From assembly GCA_000504425.1 (NCBI GenBank), contig KI632513.1:2174386-2238385 (forward strand): 64,000 nt of DNA, given 5' to 3'. The translations under genes were made by a program, and so were the position numbers. This document shows positions 1-9,685 of this stretch, in pieces. The notes beneath the pieces are model-generated. The model was not told the origin of the DNA and made no database searches. It worked only from the letters and a program-made list of their open reading frames with translations. Position 1 is the first letter of the stretch. Each line of letters starts with the position of its first letter. Source of the stretch: Rhodopseudomonas palustris JSC-3b. GTDB lineage: Bacteria > Pseudomonadota > Alphaproteobacteria > Rhizobiales > Xanthobacteraceae.

Positions 1-534
1 AACGGCTCGCGCGCGTTCTTCCGCGATCAGCGCGCCCATCAGGTCGGCGATATTCTGACCGTCACCGTCAACATCACCGACAAGGCCAATATCGCCAACG
101 AAACCCAGCGCAGCCGTAACAACAAGGAAGATTCCGGCATCACCGATTTCATCGGCAGCAAGACCATCGGCAACCCCAGCACCGCGATCCTGCCCGGCCG
201 CATCCTGACTGCGGATGGCTCCTCGTCGTCCGACGGCAAGGGCTCGGTGCAGCGCCAGGAAGCGTTGCAGACCACCGTGGCCGCGGTGGTGACGCAGCTG
301 CTGCCGAACGGCAATCTGGTGGTCGAAGGCAAGCAGGAGATCCGCGTCAACTTTGAAATCCGCGAACTGATCGTCGCCGGCATCGTCCGTCCCGAGGACA
401 TTCAGAGCGACAACACCATCGACAGCGCCAAGATTGCACAAGCGCGCATCGCCTATGGCGGCCGTGGCCAGATCACCGATGTGCAGCAGCCGCGCTATGG
501 CCAGCAGGTGATGGACGTGCTGCTGCCGTTCTGA
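1..534 (+). CDS. flgH: Flagellar L-ring protein FlgH (3' part)
   Basis: FlgH forms the outer-membrane L-ring of the flagellar basal body. The frame is open from base 1, so the lipoprotein signal and true start lie outside the window; 177 residues are visible, ending with TGA at 532-534. Typical FlgH text is seen: SRAFFRDQRAHQVGDILTV at the visible N-terminus, then ITDKANIANETQRSR, the VVTQLLPNGNLVVEGKQEI segment, and a C-terminus with GRGQITDVQQPRYGQQVM. It probably closes a basal-body operon entering from the left. It converges with the chemoreceptor at 812-2218; the 277 bases between them show no gene. Confidence 0.95.
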   Translation, partial: NGSRAFFRDQRAHQVGDILTVTVNITDKANIANETQRSRNNKEDSGITDFIGSKTIGNPSTAILPGRILTADGSSSSDGKGSVQRQEALQTTVAAVVTQLLPNGNLVVEGKQEIRVNFEIRELIVAGIVRPEDIQSDNTIDSAKIAQARIAYGGRGQITDVQQPRYGQQVMDVLLPF

Positions 535-811
535 TCCATCGGCTTCCCGATCGCGGTGCTTCTCCCGGCGCCGCGATCGATCTCCCAACGATCTCTCCCA
601 ACAATCTCCCACCAGCTCCCACACAAAGCTGCGAACCTAGGCGCAGCGATGTGTTCTATGCGGCCTTCGCCATCTCCCCTGGCGGAGGCCGCACTCCCCC
701 TTCCCGCAACGTGCCGCAGGCTCCAGCGCATGGCAGCCGCAAGGCTGCCCGACACAGAGGTGCCGCAACGAAGTCAGCACAGACCTCAGCAGATACGCCG
801 CGCCAGCGTGA

Positions 812-2218
812 TCAGCTCTTGCCGTCACGCTTGGCGAGCAGCTGCGACATCTCATCGAGCGCCGCGAATACCTGCTTGGAGGCGGATTCCATCTCGGCGG
901 CGGCCGACACCGCGCCCTCCAGATCGCCAGCCTGGAACTTGTCCAGCGCCTCCTTGCCATAGGCGTGCACCTGCAGATGCGGCTCGGCGATGCAGCGATA
1001 GGCGGAGCTGGCCTTGATCTCCTGATCCTGCAGGCTGTCATACCACTTGCCGAACCGGCAACCGTGATGGTCCGGCAGATCGCAGGCCTTGGCATGGGCG
1101 CGGCCGACCAGGGTATCGATCACGCGCTTCTTGAAGGTGGCGTGGTCGGAGCGCGCCAGCTGCACCAAGCTGCGGTCGTTGATGTTCTTGGTGAACTCCT
1201 GCAGCCGCGGCTGCACCACTTCGCCGACCCGATCGACCGCAAGCGCGAGCCGCTCGATCGCGGTCAGGGCGTCGCTAGACATGGTAGCGGTGGCGCTGAC
1301 GCTGGCCTCCACTTCATTGGTAGCGGCCATCTGCTGCTGCACCACCTCGGCGACCGTCGCCATGTTGCGGGAGACGGCATCCACGGTGGCATTGATGGTT
1401 TTGATCATGTTGCCGGCGTCACGCACCGAAGCCGAGCCGGCCTCCACGGTTTCCCCGCTCTGCCGCATCGCGAGCACGATGTCCTGCATGCCTTCCTGCA
1501 GACTGGCGATGCGCTGGCGGATATCGTCGGTGGCTTGCGCGGTCTGGTTCGACAGCGCCTTGACCTCGCCCGCGACCACGGCAAAGCCGCGGCCCGCTTC
1601 GCCCGCACGCGCCGCCTCGATGGTGGCGTTGAGCGCCAGAAGATTGGTCTGGCGGGCAATCGCCTCGATGTCTTTCACAATCCCTGAGATCTGCTCGATC
1701 GACGAACTGAGCGCATCGACCTTGTGACCGAGATCGCCAACCGCTTCGGCGGATTTGCCGATCGACGCCACCGCCTGGTCGGCGGCATTGGCACTATCGG
1801 CGACCTTGTCGTGCACCTCGACCGCCTCGCGCGCCACCTCGTCGGTCGCCCGTCCGATCTCGCCGATCGACGAGGTCAGCTCGCTGACCGCATCGGCGAC
1901 CGACTGGGTGCGCTCGCCCAGCGCGTGCATGTCGGCCTTCATATTGGCGACGGCAAGCAGCGGCACGGTCTGCTCGACCCAGATATCGGCCAGCATGGTC
2001 AGGGCGGCGACGGTCTTGCCGCGCATATGCCGGACCAGCGGCGCAAAACTGCGCGCCACCTCGTCATCGCCGGCCAGGGCGTCGTCATAACGCTCCTGGA
2101 TCAGGCAGGACACCAGTTCCTGAACCCGCGCCAGCGTGGCGTCGCGGCCAGGCTGATCGAAAGACTCAGTCGGCGCGGGGCTGCGTGCGGCTTTGAGGTT
2201 TTTCAGGGCACCCAACAT
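812..2218 (-). CDS. Soluble methyl-accepting chemotaxis protein with C-terminal CZB zinc domain
   Basis: Cytosolic chemoreceptor of 468 residues. No membrane segment is seen. Residues 1-95 are an unassigned helical N-terminus, 100-345 are the coiled-coil signalling domain, and the conserved hairpin tip ([20 protein letters not shown]...[14 protein letters not shown]) lies at about 188-222. The C-terminal 114 residues are a CZB domain with candidate zinc ligands His359, Cys387 (in GCRFGKWYD), His414 and His418. CZB domains in other bacteria bind zinc and are linked to sensing of zinc or hypochlorite; the ligand here is inferred only. The receptor should talk to a CheW/CheA array encoded elsewhere. 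A terminator-like hairpin separates it from the upstream chemoreceptor gene, so it is probably transcribed from its own promoter. Confidence 0.93.
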   Translation of the reverse strand: MLGALKNLKAARSPAPTESFDQPGRDATLARVQELVSCLIQERYDDALAGDDEVARSFAPLVRHMRGKTVAALTMLADIWVEQTVPLLAVANMKADMHALGERTQSVADAVSELTSSIGEIGRATDEVAREAVEVHDKVADSANAADQAVASIGKSAEAVGDLGHKVDALSSSIEQISGIVKDIEAIARQTNLLALNATIEAARAGEAGRGFAVVAGEVKALSNQTAQATDDIRQRIASLQEGMQDIVLAMRQSGETVEAGSASVRDAGNMIKTINATVDAVSRNMATVAEVVQQQMAATNEVEASVSATATMSSDALTAIERLALAVDRVGEVVQPRLQEFTKNINDRSLVQLARSDHATFKKRVIDTLVGRAHAKACDLPDHHGCRFGKWYDSLQDQEIKASSAYRCIAEPHLQVHAYGKEALDKFQAGDLEGAVSAAAEMESASKQVFAALDEMSQLLAKRDGKS

Positions 2219-2264
2219 GATTGGTGTTCGCTATCAATGACGGTTGACAAGGGTTGAAACGAAG

Positions 2265-2293
2265 ACCCCCCGCGCGGTGACCGCTCGGGGGGT
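2265..2293 (-). terminator. Hairpin terminator after the membrane chemoreceptor gene
   Basis: Arms 2265-2277 and 2281-2293 pair over 13 positions with one mismatch (outer ACCCCCCG with CGGGGGGT), loop TGA. On the minus strand it follows the stop of the gene at 2329-4032 and is followed by a moderately T-rich stretch (TCTTCGTTTC). Confidence 0.6.
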
Positions 2294-2328
2294 ACAATTT
2301 CATCCGACAGAAACTGTCGCCGGAGGCA

Positions 2329-4032
2329 TCATGCGGCGCGAACCGTGTCGAGGAAGTTACCAACCTCGCTACGCAACCGGCTGCTGTCGCGCGATAGCGA
2401 CTGTGCCGCCGACAACACCCGCGCCGAAGCGGTGCCGGTCTCGTTGGCGCCCTGCTGCACATCGGTGATGCTGGAGCTGACTTGCGAAGTCCCCTTCGCT
2501 GCCTCTTGGACGTTGCGGGCGATCTCCTGAGTGGCGGCGCCCTGCTCTTCCACGGCCGAGGCGATGCTGGAGGAAATCTCCGACATGCGCTCGATGGTGC
2601 TGCCGATTTCGCGAATGGCGGTCACCGATTCCTGGGTGGCCGACTGCATGCCGGCGATCTGCTGGCTGATTTCGTCGGTCGCCTTGCCGGTCTGCTCCGC
2701 CAGCGCCTTGACCTCGGAAGCCACCACGGCGAAGCCGCGGCCGGCATCGCCAGCGCGCGCCGCCTCGATGGTGGCGTTCAGCGCCAGCAGGTTGGTCTGA
2801 CCCGCGATGTTGTTGATCAGATCGATGATGTCGCCGATCCGGCCGGCAGCGGTTGCCAGCGCACCGATCCGGTCGTTGGTCTGCTTGGCCTGATCGACCG
2901 CCTGATGGGCGATATTGGCCGACTCCTGGACCCGGCGCGAGATCTCGTTGACCGACGAGGTCATCTGCTCGGTGGCCGAGGCAACCGACTGCACATTGGC
3001 GGTGGCCTGTTCGGACGCGGCCGCCACGGTGCTGGCGAGGTGTTCTTCGCGTTCGGCGGTCGAGGTCAGCGAGCGGGCCGCGGATTCGAGTTCGGCCGCG
3101 GCGGTGGTGACGGTCTGGATCACTTCGCCGACCGACGCCTCGAAGTTGTTGGCCAGCCGTTCCATGTCGGCCTTGCGCTCGGCGGCGGCACGCTCCTCGA
3201 TCGCGAGCTGCTGCTGCTTCAGGCGTTCGACCTCGATCGCATTGTTCTTGAACACTTCCACGGTGCGGGCCATGTCGCCGATCTCGTCACGCGACTCCTT
3301 GCCCGGCACGTCGACCGACAGATCGTTCTGGGCCAGCGCCTGCATCGCCTTCTTCAGCCGATCGATCGGGTGCGACAGGCCGGCAATGCCGATCCACATC
3401 GCGAACGCCAGATTGAGCATCAGGCCGATCGCGGCGGTGACATAGGTGGTGAAAATCGTGGACTCTGTCTGAGCGGTCAGCGCGTCGGCGGCCTTGGCCG
3501 CGGTGACCGACAGGTCGGCGATCAGCTGATGCTGGGTCGCCAGCGCGTCCTGCAGCGGCGGCACGCATTCTTCCTTCAGGCGCGAGGACGCCTTGATGCT
3601 GTCCTCCGGAGAAGCCGCCTTGGCAGCGAAGCCGATCGCCGGATCGCAAGCCACGAACGACTTCTTAACCTTGCCGACCACCGGCTCGATCGCGGCCGCG
3701 TGTTCGGGTAGGTTCTTGAGGACCTCGGCCATCTGGGTTTCGTAGGTGCGCCGATCCTCAGCGATCTTGGTGACGTATTTTGCCGCCCCCTGTGCATTGC
3801 CTTCAGCAGCGAGCTGGAAGGCGTGGGCAATGTATTCCTCGGCGCTGCCGGCGGCGCGGGCATTGACCAGCGCAAATCGGTCGAGTCGACGCACAACGTC
3901 GGCGTAGGACTCGTCGATCTTCTCCATGCGGATCGACGCGAACCAGATCTGGCCGGCCATCTGCAATGCCAGCGACATCACGATCAAGCCGACCTTGAAG
4001 ACGATTTTGAAATTCCCAAGCAAAGACATCAT
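2329..4032 (-). CDS. Membrane methyl-accepting chemotaxis protein
   Basis: Transmembrane chemoreceptor of 567 residues. Order: TM1 about 13-31, a helical periplasmic sensor about 32-195 with Cys129 and Cys156 that could form a disulfide, TM2 about 197-219, HAMP about 220-272 ([20 protein letters not shown]), coiled coil, and signalling tip at about 411-443 ([20 protein letters not shown]). The ligand cannot be read from the sequence. No C-terminal CheB/CheR tethering pentapeptide is obvious (it ends FLDTVRAA). The start has two adjacent Met codons; either could be used. A 204-base gap separates it from the TonB receptor gene upstream on the same strand. Confidence 0.94.
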   Translation of the reverse strand: MMSLLGNFKIVFKVGLIVMSLALQMAGQIWFASIRMEKIDESYADVVRRLDRFALVNARAAGSAEEYIAHAFQLAAEGNAQGAAKYVTKIAEDRRTYETQMAEVLKNLPEHAAAIEPVVGKVKKSFVACDPAIGFAAKAASPEDSIKASSRLKEECVPPLQDALATQHQLIADLSVTAAKAADALTAQTESTIFTTYVTAAIGLMLNLAFAMWIGIAGLSHPIDRLKKAMQALAQNDLSVDVPGKESRDEIGDMARTVEVFKNNAIEVERLKQQQLAIEERAAAERKADMERLANNFEASVGEVIQTVTTAAAELESAARSLTSTAEREEHLASTVAAASEQATANVQSVASATEQMTSSVNEISRRVQESANIAHQAVDQAKQTNDRIGALATAAGRIGDIIDLINNIAGQTNLLALNATIEAARAGDAGRGFAVVASEVKALAEQTGKATDEISQQIAGMQSATQESVTAIREIGSTIERMSEISSSIASAVEEQGAATQEIARNVQEAAKGTSQVSSSITDVQQGANETGTASARVLSAAQSLSRDSSRLRSEVGNFLDTVRAA

Positions 4033-4236
4033 TGTCTCCCCAACGATCTGAGATGCGCGATGAGCTCATTGCTCAACGTCGTCGGCTGCATCCCATAGAG
4101 AAATCCGAGGCGATCGCTCAAAGCCAAGCGTTCATCCATCCCAGGCCGACATTTGGCCAGAAACTCATTCCGGGATGTTAATGCGAGAGCAGAATCTGCT
4201 AATTATTTGGTCTGCGGCGAACCGTATTGCACGGAA

Positions 4237-6450
4237 TTAGAATGTGCCGCCAAGCGTTGCGCGTATCGCGAGCGGTTCTGCCGCATGAACGTGCCGATCA
4301 CCGACGCCCGCGGGCTCACCGGCCAGCCTCGACATATAATAGTACTCAATCTGATTGGTCTTGGCGTCGAACAGATTGAGGACGTCAAGCTGCAGCCGCA
4401 GGCCGTTATCAAAGCGGTAACCGGCTCGGGCATTGAAGATCAGCGACGCTTGCGAATGCACCAAGCCATCCTCAGTGAGTGGCCGCGCCCCAAAATACCG
4501 GCCGCGTAGCGCACCGAACCAGCCTGTTTCCCGGCCGAACGTCACGCTGCCGCTCGCGACCCAGACCGGCGAGCCGGGGATGTAGTTCCCGGCCGGATCG
4601 GGATTAGTGAACCGCGCATGGCTGTAAGCGAGGTCGAGATCGACGCCGAGCCAGGGCTGCGGCTGATAGTGATTGGTCCATTCCATGCCGACCCGCCGGC
4701 TCGGCCGGCTCGGCTCGGTGGTGCCAGCGTCGCCGACGAACAGCAGTTCGGAGTCGAAATCGAGGATGAATACCGCCAGCGCCGAAGTCAGCCCCGGGAC
4801 GCTCTTATTCCGTACGCCGATTTCCGCGCCCTTGGAGCGCACCAATAGCGGCACCCGGTCGAGCGCCGTGGTCTTGTCGATCGGATCGACGGTGATGGTG
4901 GCGCCGCGGATATCATTGCTGTGCAGGCCATAGCCGGCATTGCCGAACAATTCGGTTCCGAACCACGGGCCGAGCACGATGCCAGCCTTGGGGCTGGTCA
5001 GCGAGGCCGACGCCGTGCCGGAATTGGCCAGAGTGTCGCTCCTCACCTGGCCGCCGAACACGTCCTCGCGCAGGCCGACCATGGTGCGCAGCCAGTCGGT
5101 CCAGCGCACCGTGGTATCGGTCCACAGCCCGATGCTCTGCTGCTCGACATCGTCGGCGCGCACCGTGGATAGATAAGAGCGTTGCAGTGTCTTATTGAGC
5201 GCGACATTGATGCTGTCGGCGCGGCCCTGCACCCCGATCCTTGTTTCGACCGGCAGCCCGGCAAAACGGTAGTCGAACCGCTGGCTGGCGTTCAGCCCAT
5301 AGACCATGCGGCGATCATATTGCGCGAACTGATCGCCATTGGTCTGGTCTTCCAGGAAATAGGTGAAGTTGTTGTAGAGCTGCAGCGCCGAATTGATCAC
5401 ATAGGCATTGACGTCGGTCTGGCCAAAATCGCTGGTCTTGGCGTAGCGGCCGGACAGGCTGAACCGGCTCGACACGCCGCCGTCGCTCGGATCGAGCGAG
5501 CCGAACCGGGTGATCCGGCCCTGTTCGATCGCCCGCAGCGCCACCTGATCGGTCGAGGTCCAGCGATTGGCATAGCCCATCGCGGTCACGCTAAAGCCGT
5601 CGGTCAAAGTGCCTTCGCTATAGCGCAGCACGCCGTTCAGCTTGCGTATCTTATCCGGGACCTCCCACGGCCCATTGGAGTGGTTGGCCTCGAACGCCGC
5701 CAGCAAGGTGCCGCGATCGAGCTTGGTCGAACCGGCCGACAGCAGCCGGCGATAGCCAAAGCTGCCGACCGTCGCTTCGGCCAGGTTTTTGGGCATGGCG
5801 CGCAGATAGTCGATGCTGACCGCGCCAGCCGAACCGAAATCGCCGACATCCGCGAAATACGGACCTTTGCGCAGGTTCATCACGCTGATCAGCTCGGGGA
5901 TCATGAAGTTGATATCGGCATAGCCCTGGCCATGGCCGTGGGTCGGCATGTTGACCGGCATGCCATCAACGGTGATGGCAAGGTCAGTGCCGTGATCGAG
6001 ATTGAAGCCGCGCAAAAAATACTGGTTGGCTTTGCCTTCGCCGGAATGCTGGGTGACGATCAGCCCGGGCACCGCCTCCAGCACCTCGCCAACCCGCGAC
6101 ACCGGCAGCGCATTGATCTCGGCGCCGCTGACACTGCCGGCGCTGGCAGACAGATTGACCGGCGCACTCATCGCGGGCGTCGCCGGTTCCTCTGCTGGAA
6201 CCGCGGCCGATGCCGCCGGCGATGCGGGGCTGGATGCCGGCTGATGCCGTGAAGTCTGGCGGCGCCGCGGCCGCTCCGGCTCGGCGGATGGCGCTTCGAC
6301 CACGATCTGCGGCAAGGCTTGCGGCAAAGCCTGCGGTTCAGACTGCGCCCACCCGGCGCTGTGCTGCCCAACCGCAATCACGCATCCAAAGGCCACCGTC
6401 TGTGCCAGCCGCGATGGCCGCATGACGGACCGCACGCCCCCGCTGAGCAT
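4237..6450 (-). CDS. TonB-dependent outer-membrane receptor
   Basis: Outer-membrane gated beta-barrel of 737 residues that takes up a scarce nutrient using TonB energy. A Sec-type leader is followed by a Pro/Ala/Arg-rich linker, then the plug (EINALPVSRVGEVLEAVPGL ... GEGKANQYFLRGFNLDHGTD), a His-bearing segment MPTHGHGQGYADINF, and the barrel, ending in the aromatic ATLGGTF expected of an outer-membrane barrel. The substrate is unknown and no transport partners are adjacent. A GTG at 6480 and an ATG at 6423 are alternative starts; 6450 is preceded by a G-rich stretch, while 6423 gives a cleaner signal peptide (MRPSRLAQTVAFGCVIAV). The family is clear, the ligand is not. Confidence 0.9.
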   Translation of the reverse strand: MLSGGVRSVMRPSRLAQTVAFGCVIAVGQHSAGWAQSEPQALPQALPQIVVEAPSAEPERPRRRQTSRHQPASSPASPAASAAVPAEEPATPAMSAPVNLSASAGSVSGAEINALPVSRVGEVLEAVPGLIVTQHSGEGKANQYFLRGFNLDHGTDLAITVDGMPVNMPTHGHGQGYADINFMIPELISVMNLRKGPYFADVGDFGSAGAVSIDYLRAMPKNLAEATVGSFGYRRLLSAGSTKLDRGTLLAAFEANHSNGPWEVPDKIRKLNGVLRYSEGTLTDGFSVTAMGYANRWTSTDQVALRAIEQGRITRFGSLDPSDGGVSSRFSLSGRYAKTSDFGQTDVNAYVINSALQLYNNFTYFLEDQTNGDQFAQYDRRMVYGLNASQRFDYRFAGLPVETRIGVQGRADSINVALNKTLQRSYLSTVRADDVEQQSIGLWTDTTVRWTDWLRTMVGLREDVFGGQVRSDTLANSGTASASLTSPKAGIVLGPWFGTELFGNAGYGLHSNDIRGATITVDPIDKTTALDRVPLLVRSKGAEIGVRNKSVPGLTSALAVFILDFDSELLFVGDAGTTEPSRPSRRVGMEWTNHYQPQPWLGVDLDLAYSHARFTNPDPAGNYIPGSPVWVASGSVTFGRETGWFGALRGRYFGARPLTEDGLVHSQASLIFNARAGYRFDNGLRLQLDVLNLFDAKTNQIEYYYMSRLAGEPAGVGDRHVHAAEPLAIRATLGGTF

Positions 6451-6838
6451 CCTGCCCCCGCTTTGCGCCTGCGGCACCACCGCAAGCGCCCTCCCCCGAA
6501 CTGATTAGTAATTGGTTGGTGGCGGCTGCGCGCCACATCAGCAGCGTTGCACGCAAGTATGAACTTGTCAACGAAACATCATACTACACTCGGCACGCGG
6601 CCCGCGCTCAGCAATGCGCATCGTTGCAGTGCAATCGCTCAGCGGCACAACGATTGCTGACTGTGCCGTATAGCACAGCGCGGACCGCGTCCGCCGAGGG
6701 AAGCTCAGCACTCAGCGGCGCGGCCGCTTAATTGATGCCCATCAACTCCGGCGCCGGGTCATCGCCGAACATCGCCTCGCCGATTGCTGCAATCCTGGTG
6801 GTTCAAAGCCTTGTCGTCCACATCCTGGGAGGACTGCG
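6451..6838. other. Divergent intergenic region, TonB receptor / DUF1254 gene
   Basis: About 390 bases without a convincing gene. It must hold the promoters of both flanking genes. Short open frames here lack ribosome sites and family resemblance. I looked for a cobalamin riboswitch or a Fur/Irr-type palindrome and did not recognise one. Confidence 0.5.
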
Positions 6839-8275
6839 ATGCTGTCTCGACTGAGCGCGACATTCTTTTCATCACTGATCACGCTGCTGCTGATCGCAGC
6901 GCCAGCGGCCAAGGCGGAAACAGCCGCGCTCTCGGAGCAGGAGGCTCAGGAGATCGCGATCGATGCTTACCTGTATTTCTATCCGCTGGTGACGATGGAC
7001 ATCACCCGCAAGCAAGCCACCAATATCGAGGCCGGCAAGGAACTCGGCAAAGGGCCGATGAACACCTTCATCAACATCCCTTCTTATCCGCCAGCCGATT
7101 TCAAGGTGGTGGTCCGGCCCAATTTCGACACGCTGTATTCCAGCGCATGGCTCGACCTGACCAAGGAACCGATGGTGATTTCCGTCCCGGACACTGCGGG
7201 ACGCTATTACTTGCTGCCGATGCTGGACATGTGGAGCGACGTATTCGCCTCGCCGGGCTGGCGCACCACCGGCACGCAGGCCGGCACGTTCCTGGTCACC
7301 CCGCCTGGCTGGAGCGGGCAAGTACCAAGCGGCATGCAGCCGATTGCCGCGCCGACCCCGATGGTGTGGATCATCGGACGTACCAAGACCGACGGCCCGC
7401 AGGACTACGCCGCGGTGCACAAGGTACAGGCCGGCTTTGTCGTGACGCCGCTATCGCAATGGGGCAAGACCGCCAGCGCGCCGCGGGCGGTGATCGATCC
7501 TGGCATCGACATGAAGACGCCGCCGAAAGTGCAGGTCGATACCATGGCAGCCGCGGCCTATTTCGGCTACGCCGCCGAGCTGCTGAAACTGCATCCACCG
7601 CACGTCACCGACCAGCCGATGATCGCGCGGCTCGCCAAGATCGGCCTTGAGGCCGGCAAGAGCTTTGATCTCAGCAAGGCCGCGCCCACGGTGCGCAAGG
7701 CGATGGAAGCGGCGCCCGCGCAAGGCCAGCGCCTGATGGCCTGGAAAATGCCGACGCTGGCGCGGGTGGTGAATGGCTGGACCATGAACACCGATACGAT
7801 GGGCGTCTATGGCAATTACTACCTGAAGCGCGCGATCGTCGCTCAGGTCGGGCTCGGCGCCAATGTGCCCGAAGACGCTATCTATCCGATGAACCTCGCC
7901 GACGACACCGGCAAGCCGCTCGACGGCGCCAACGCCTATGTGCTGCATTTTGACAAACAGGCGCTGCCGCCGGTGGCGGCGTTCTGGTCGGTGACGCTGT
8001 ACGACTCCGAAGGGTTCCAGGTGGCCAATGCGTTGAACCGCTTCGCGCTCAGCAGTTGGATGCCGCTGCACACCAACCCCGATGGCTCGATCGATCTGCT
8101 GATCCAAAACGACAGCCCGGGCGCGGCGAAGGAAGCCAATTGGCTGCCGGCGCCAAAGGGAGCGTTCAATGTGGTGATGCGGATGTATGCCCCAGGGCCG
8201 GAGGCGCTGATCGGCAAATGGGCGCCGCCACCCGTGACACGGGTGCAGACCTTGTCGCCGCTGAGTGCGCAATAA
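6839..8275 (+). CDS. Exported DUF1254/DUF1214 domain protein
   Basis: Secreted or periplasmic protein of 478 residues. A signal peptide spans about residues 1-27 (hydrophobic SSLITLLLIAAPAAKA). DUF1254 follows (YLYFYPLVTMDITRKQ; RPNFDTLYSSAWLDL; GRYYLLPMLDMWSDVFASPG), then DUF1214 toward the C-terminus (FWSVTLYDSEGFQVANALNR; SIDLLIQNDSPG). The family is widespread in proteobacteria, and its biochemical role is not settled to my knowledge. The start is supported by GGGAGGACTGCGATG just upstream. No operon partner is seen; a convergent terminator with dksA follows it. Confidence 0.9.
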   Translation: MLSRLSATFFSSLITLLLIAAPAAKAETAALSEQEAQEIAIDAYLYFYPLVTMDITRKQATNIEAGKELGKGPMNTFINIPSYPPADFKVVVRPNFDTLYSSAWLDLTKEPMVISVPDTAGRYYLLPMLDMWSDVFASPGWRTTGTQAGTFLVTPPGWSGQVPSGMQPIAAPTPMVWIIGRTKTDGPQDYAAVHKVQAGFVVTPLSQWGKTASAPRAVIDPGIDMKTPPKVQVDTMAAAAYFGYAAELLKLHPPHVTDQPMIARLAKIGLEAGKSFDLSKAAPTVRKAMEAAPAQGQRLMAWKMPTLARVVNGWTMNTDTMGVYGNYYLKRAIVAQVGLGANVPEDAIYPMNLADDTGKPLDGANAYVLHFDKQALPPVAAFWSVTLYDSEGFQVANALNRFALSSWMPLHTNPDGSIDLLIQNDSPGAAKEANWLPAPKGAFNVVMRMYAPGPEALIGKWAPPPVTRVQTLSPLSAQ

Positions 8276-8354
8276 CAAGCACGCGCTACACGTGCTGGCG
8301 GGGTGCACAGCGATCGCGTGCGCGATCTGCTCTCACCACGGCCTCAAAACAAAA

Positions 8355-8378
8355 GCGCGGCGGTAGGAACCGCCGCGC
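8355..8378 (-). terminator. Intrinsic terminator of dksA
   Basis: Perfect 10-bp stem: GCGCGGCGGT at 8355-8364 pairs with ACCGCCGCGC at 8369-8378 around the loop AGGA. On the minus strand the stem is followed by TTTTGTTTT, a classical U-tract, immediately after the dksA stop at 8388. It may also stop transcripts arriving from the DUF1254 gene. Confidence 0.88.
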
Positions 8379-8387
8379 GAAAGGTGC

Positions 8388-8798
8388 CTACTCGTCGCGA
8401 TAGACCTTTTCGCGCTTTTCGTGACGCTCCTGGGCTTCCACCGAGAGCGTTGCGATCGGCCGAGCCTCGAGCCGCTTCAATGAAATCGGCTCCCCCGCCT
8501 CTTCGCAATATCCATAGGGGTTATCTTCGATCCGCTGCAGCGCTGCGTCGATCTTGGAGATCAGCTTGCGCTGGCGATCCCGGGCGCGCAGTTCGATCGC
8601 GCGGTCGGTTTCCGAGGCGGCACGGTCCGCCAAATCGGGGTGATTGACGTTTTCTTCCTGCAACGTCTGCAGTGTGATCCTGGATTCCTTCAGGATCTCG
8701 TCCTTCCACGCTAACAGCTTGGCGCGAAAATACTCGCGCTGCCGATCATTCATGAAAGGCTCTTTCTCAGAAGGTCGGTAGCTCTTCAGTTTTTCCAA
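8388..8798 (-). CDS. dksA: RNA polymerase-binding transcription factor DksA (single-cysteine type)
   Basis: DksA binds in the secondary channel of RNA polymerase and works with ppGpp in the stringent response. This 136-residue protein has the family architecture: coiled coil about 15-100, then the C-terminal globular end with NPYGYCEEAGEPISLKRLEA and RPIATLSVEAQERHEKRE. In the E. coli protein this end is a four-cysteine zinc finger; here only the first Cys (in GYCEEAG) remains, so classical zinc binding is unlikely. Reduced-cysteine DksA is known in other bacteria. It is monocistronic, with its own terminator. Two inverted repeats lie in the 166-base upstream gap. Confidence 0.95.
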   Translation of the reverse strand: MEKLKSYRPSEKEPFMNDRQREYFRAKLLAWKDEILKESRITLQTLQEENVNHPDLADRAASETDRAIELRARDRQRKLISKIDAALQRIEDNPYGYCEEAGEPISLKRLEARPIATLSVEAQERHEKREKVYRDE

Positions 8799-8873
8799 GG
8801 CCGTTCCATCTGTCCAAGAGGCCGGTATAAATACCCGGTCGCGCGGCCGCTTATATAGCGGCGCTGTGTGACA

Positions 8874-8885
8874 GACAATATTGTC
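8874..8885. promoter_or_regulatory. 12-bp perfect palindrome upstream of dksA
   Basis: GACAATATTGTC, a perfect dyad 76-87 bases upstream of the dksA start in the dksA-fliX gap. A second small dyad (GCCGCT-TATAT-AGCGGC) lies just beside it, closer to dksA. It could be an operator; the cognate regulator is unknown. Confidence 0.35.
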
Positions 8886-8964
8886 ATCACCGCCCGAAAG
8901 GACAGGTGGCGGTGGATAGCCGTTTCTGAACAGGAACTAAGCTGATCAAGAATCAGGCAGCGGC

Positions 8965-9378
8965 CTAGAACTGGCCGGCCTTGGCAAGCTCGACTTCCAC
9001 CCGCAGCTCAATTTCCGCCAACACGGCATCGAGCCCGGGATCGCCCGAGGAGGCTTTGAGATCAGCGGCGGCGGCCCGCAGCCGGGCCACCATGGCGTTG
9101 TCGAGCTTGCCCGACAACAGGCCGAGCTTCAACTCGTCGAGCGCATCGAGCGCGCCCCGGCCGCGTTTCACCGAGCGGCGGCGACGCTCGGTCGGGTTCT
9201 CCTCAATGCTCTGCATCGCCAGCAGGGCATCAAGACTGGCCGCGGCCTTGGGCGCGCTGGCCGGCCGGCTCTCCGACGGGGCGGCGGTATCCGGAAGCGA
9301 AAAGGACGACTGGCCGCTGCGACGGCTGCTGGCAGCCGGCGTTCCGAGCGTGGTCCCGTTGGGTCCATAAATGCGCAT
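8965..9378 (-). CDS. fliX: Flagellar assembly regulator FliX
   Basis: FliX in Caulobacter couples early basal-body assembly to activation of the sigma-54 enhancer-binding protein FlbD. The protein is 137 residues from ATG at 9376-9378: N-terminus MRIYGPNGTTLG is typical of FliX, followed by a Ser/Ala/Pro-rich linker (about 12-55) and a helical C-terminal domain (LDALDELKLGLLSGKLDNAM...). A longer frame reaches back to 9576 but its extra residues do not look like the family. It diverges from flgI, with candidate CtrA-like and sigma-54 sites between them, fitting a class II / class III switch. No flbD is in this window. Confidence 0.85.
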   Translation of the reverse strand: MRIYGPNGTTLGTPAASSRRSGQSSFSLPDTAAPSESRPASAPKAAASLDALLAMQSIEENPTERRRRSVKRGRGALDALDELKLGLLSGKLDNAMVARLRAAAADLKASSGDPGLDAVLAEIELRVEVELAKAGQF

Positions 9379-9479
9379 CGTGGTGGTTCCGCTGTTGCCT
9401 TGTCTGTCAAATGGGAGCGCCGAAGGTGTTTGCGCATCCGTGAACGACGGGACCTCACCGCCAAACTCGGCAATTATGG

Positions 9480-9495
9480 TTAATGGCGGGTAAAC
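9480..9495. promoter_or_regulatory. CtrA-like half-perfect site upstream of fliX
   Basis: TTAA-N7-TAAAC at 9480-9495, one base off the CtrA consensus TTAA-N7-TTAAC, about 100 bases upstream of the fliX start. In Caulobacter early flagellar operons are CtrA-dependent. The rest of the fliX-flgI gap (9379-9685) holds no gene I can support. Confidence 0.3.
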
Positions 9496-9608
9496 GGATC
9501 GGCAAATTTTGCCGCGATCGGCAGTTTCGCCCGCCGTCCCGCACCGCCCGGTTCCCGGCTGCGCAATTTTTATCAAATAAAATCAGAGATGTATCCGTAA
9601 GACACTGG

Positions 9609-9624
9609 TGGCACGGCGCTGGCA
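9609..9624 (+). promoter_or_regulatory. Candidate sigma-54 promoter of flgI
   Basis: TGGCACG-GCGC-TGGCA matches the sigma-54 -24/-12 consensus TGGCACG-N4-TTGCA with one mismatch and exact spacing. Transcription would begin near 9636, about 50 bases before the flgI start at 9686. Confidence 0.6.
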
Positions 9625-9685
9625 TAGAAAGCTGCGGCGAGCCGCGACGATGTCGGCGGTCTCGCGCAAGCTCGGGGAGCACGGA

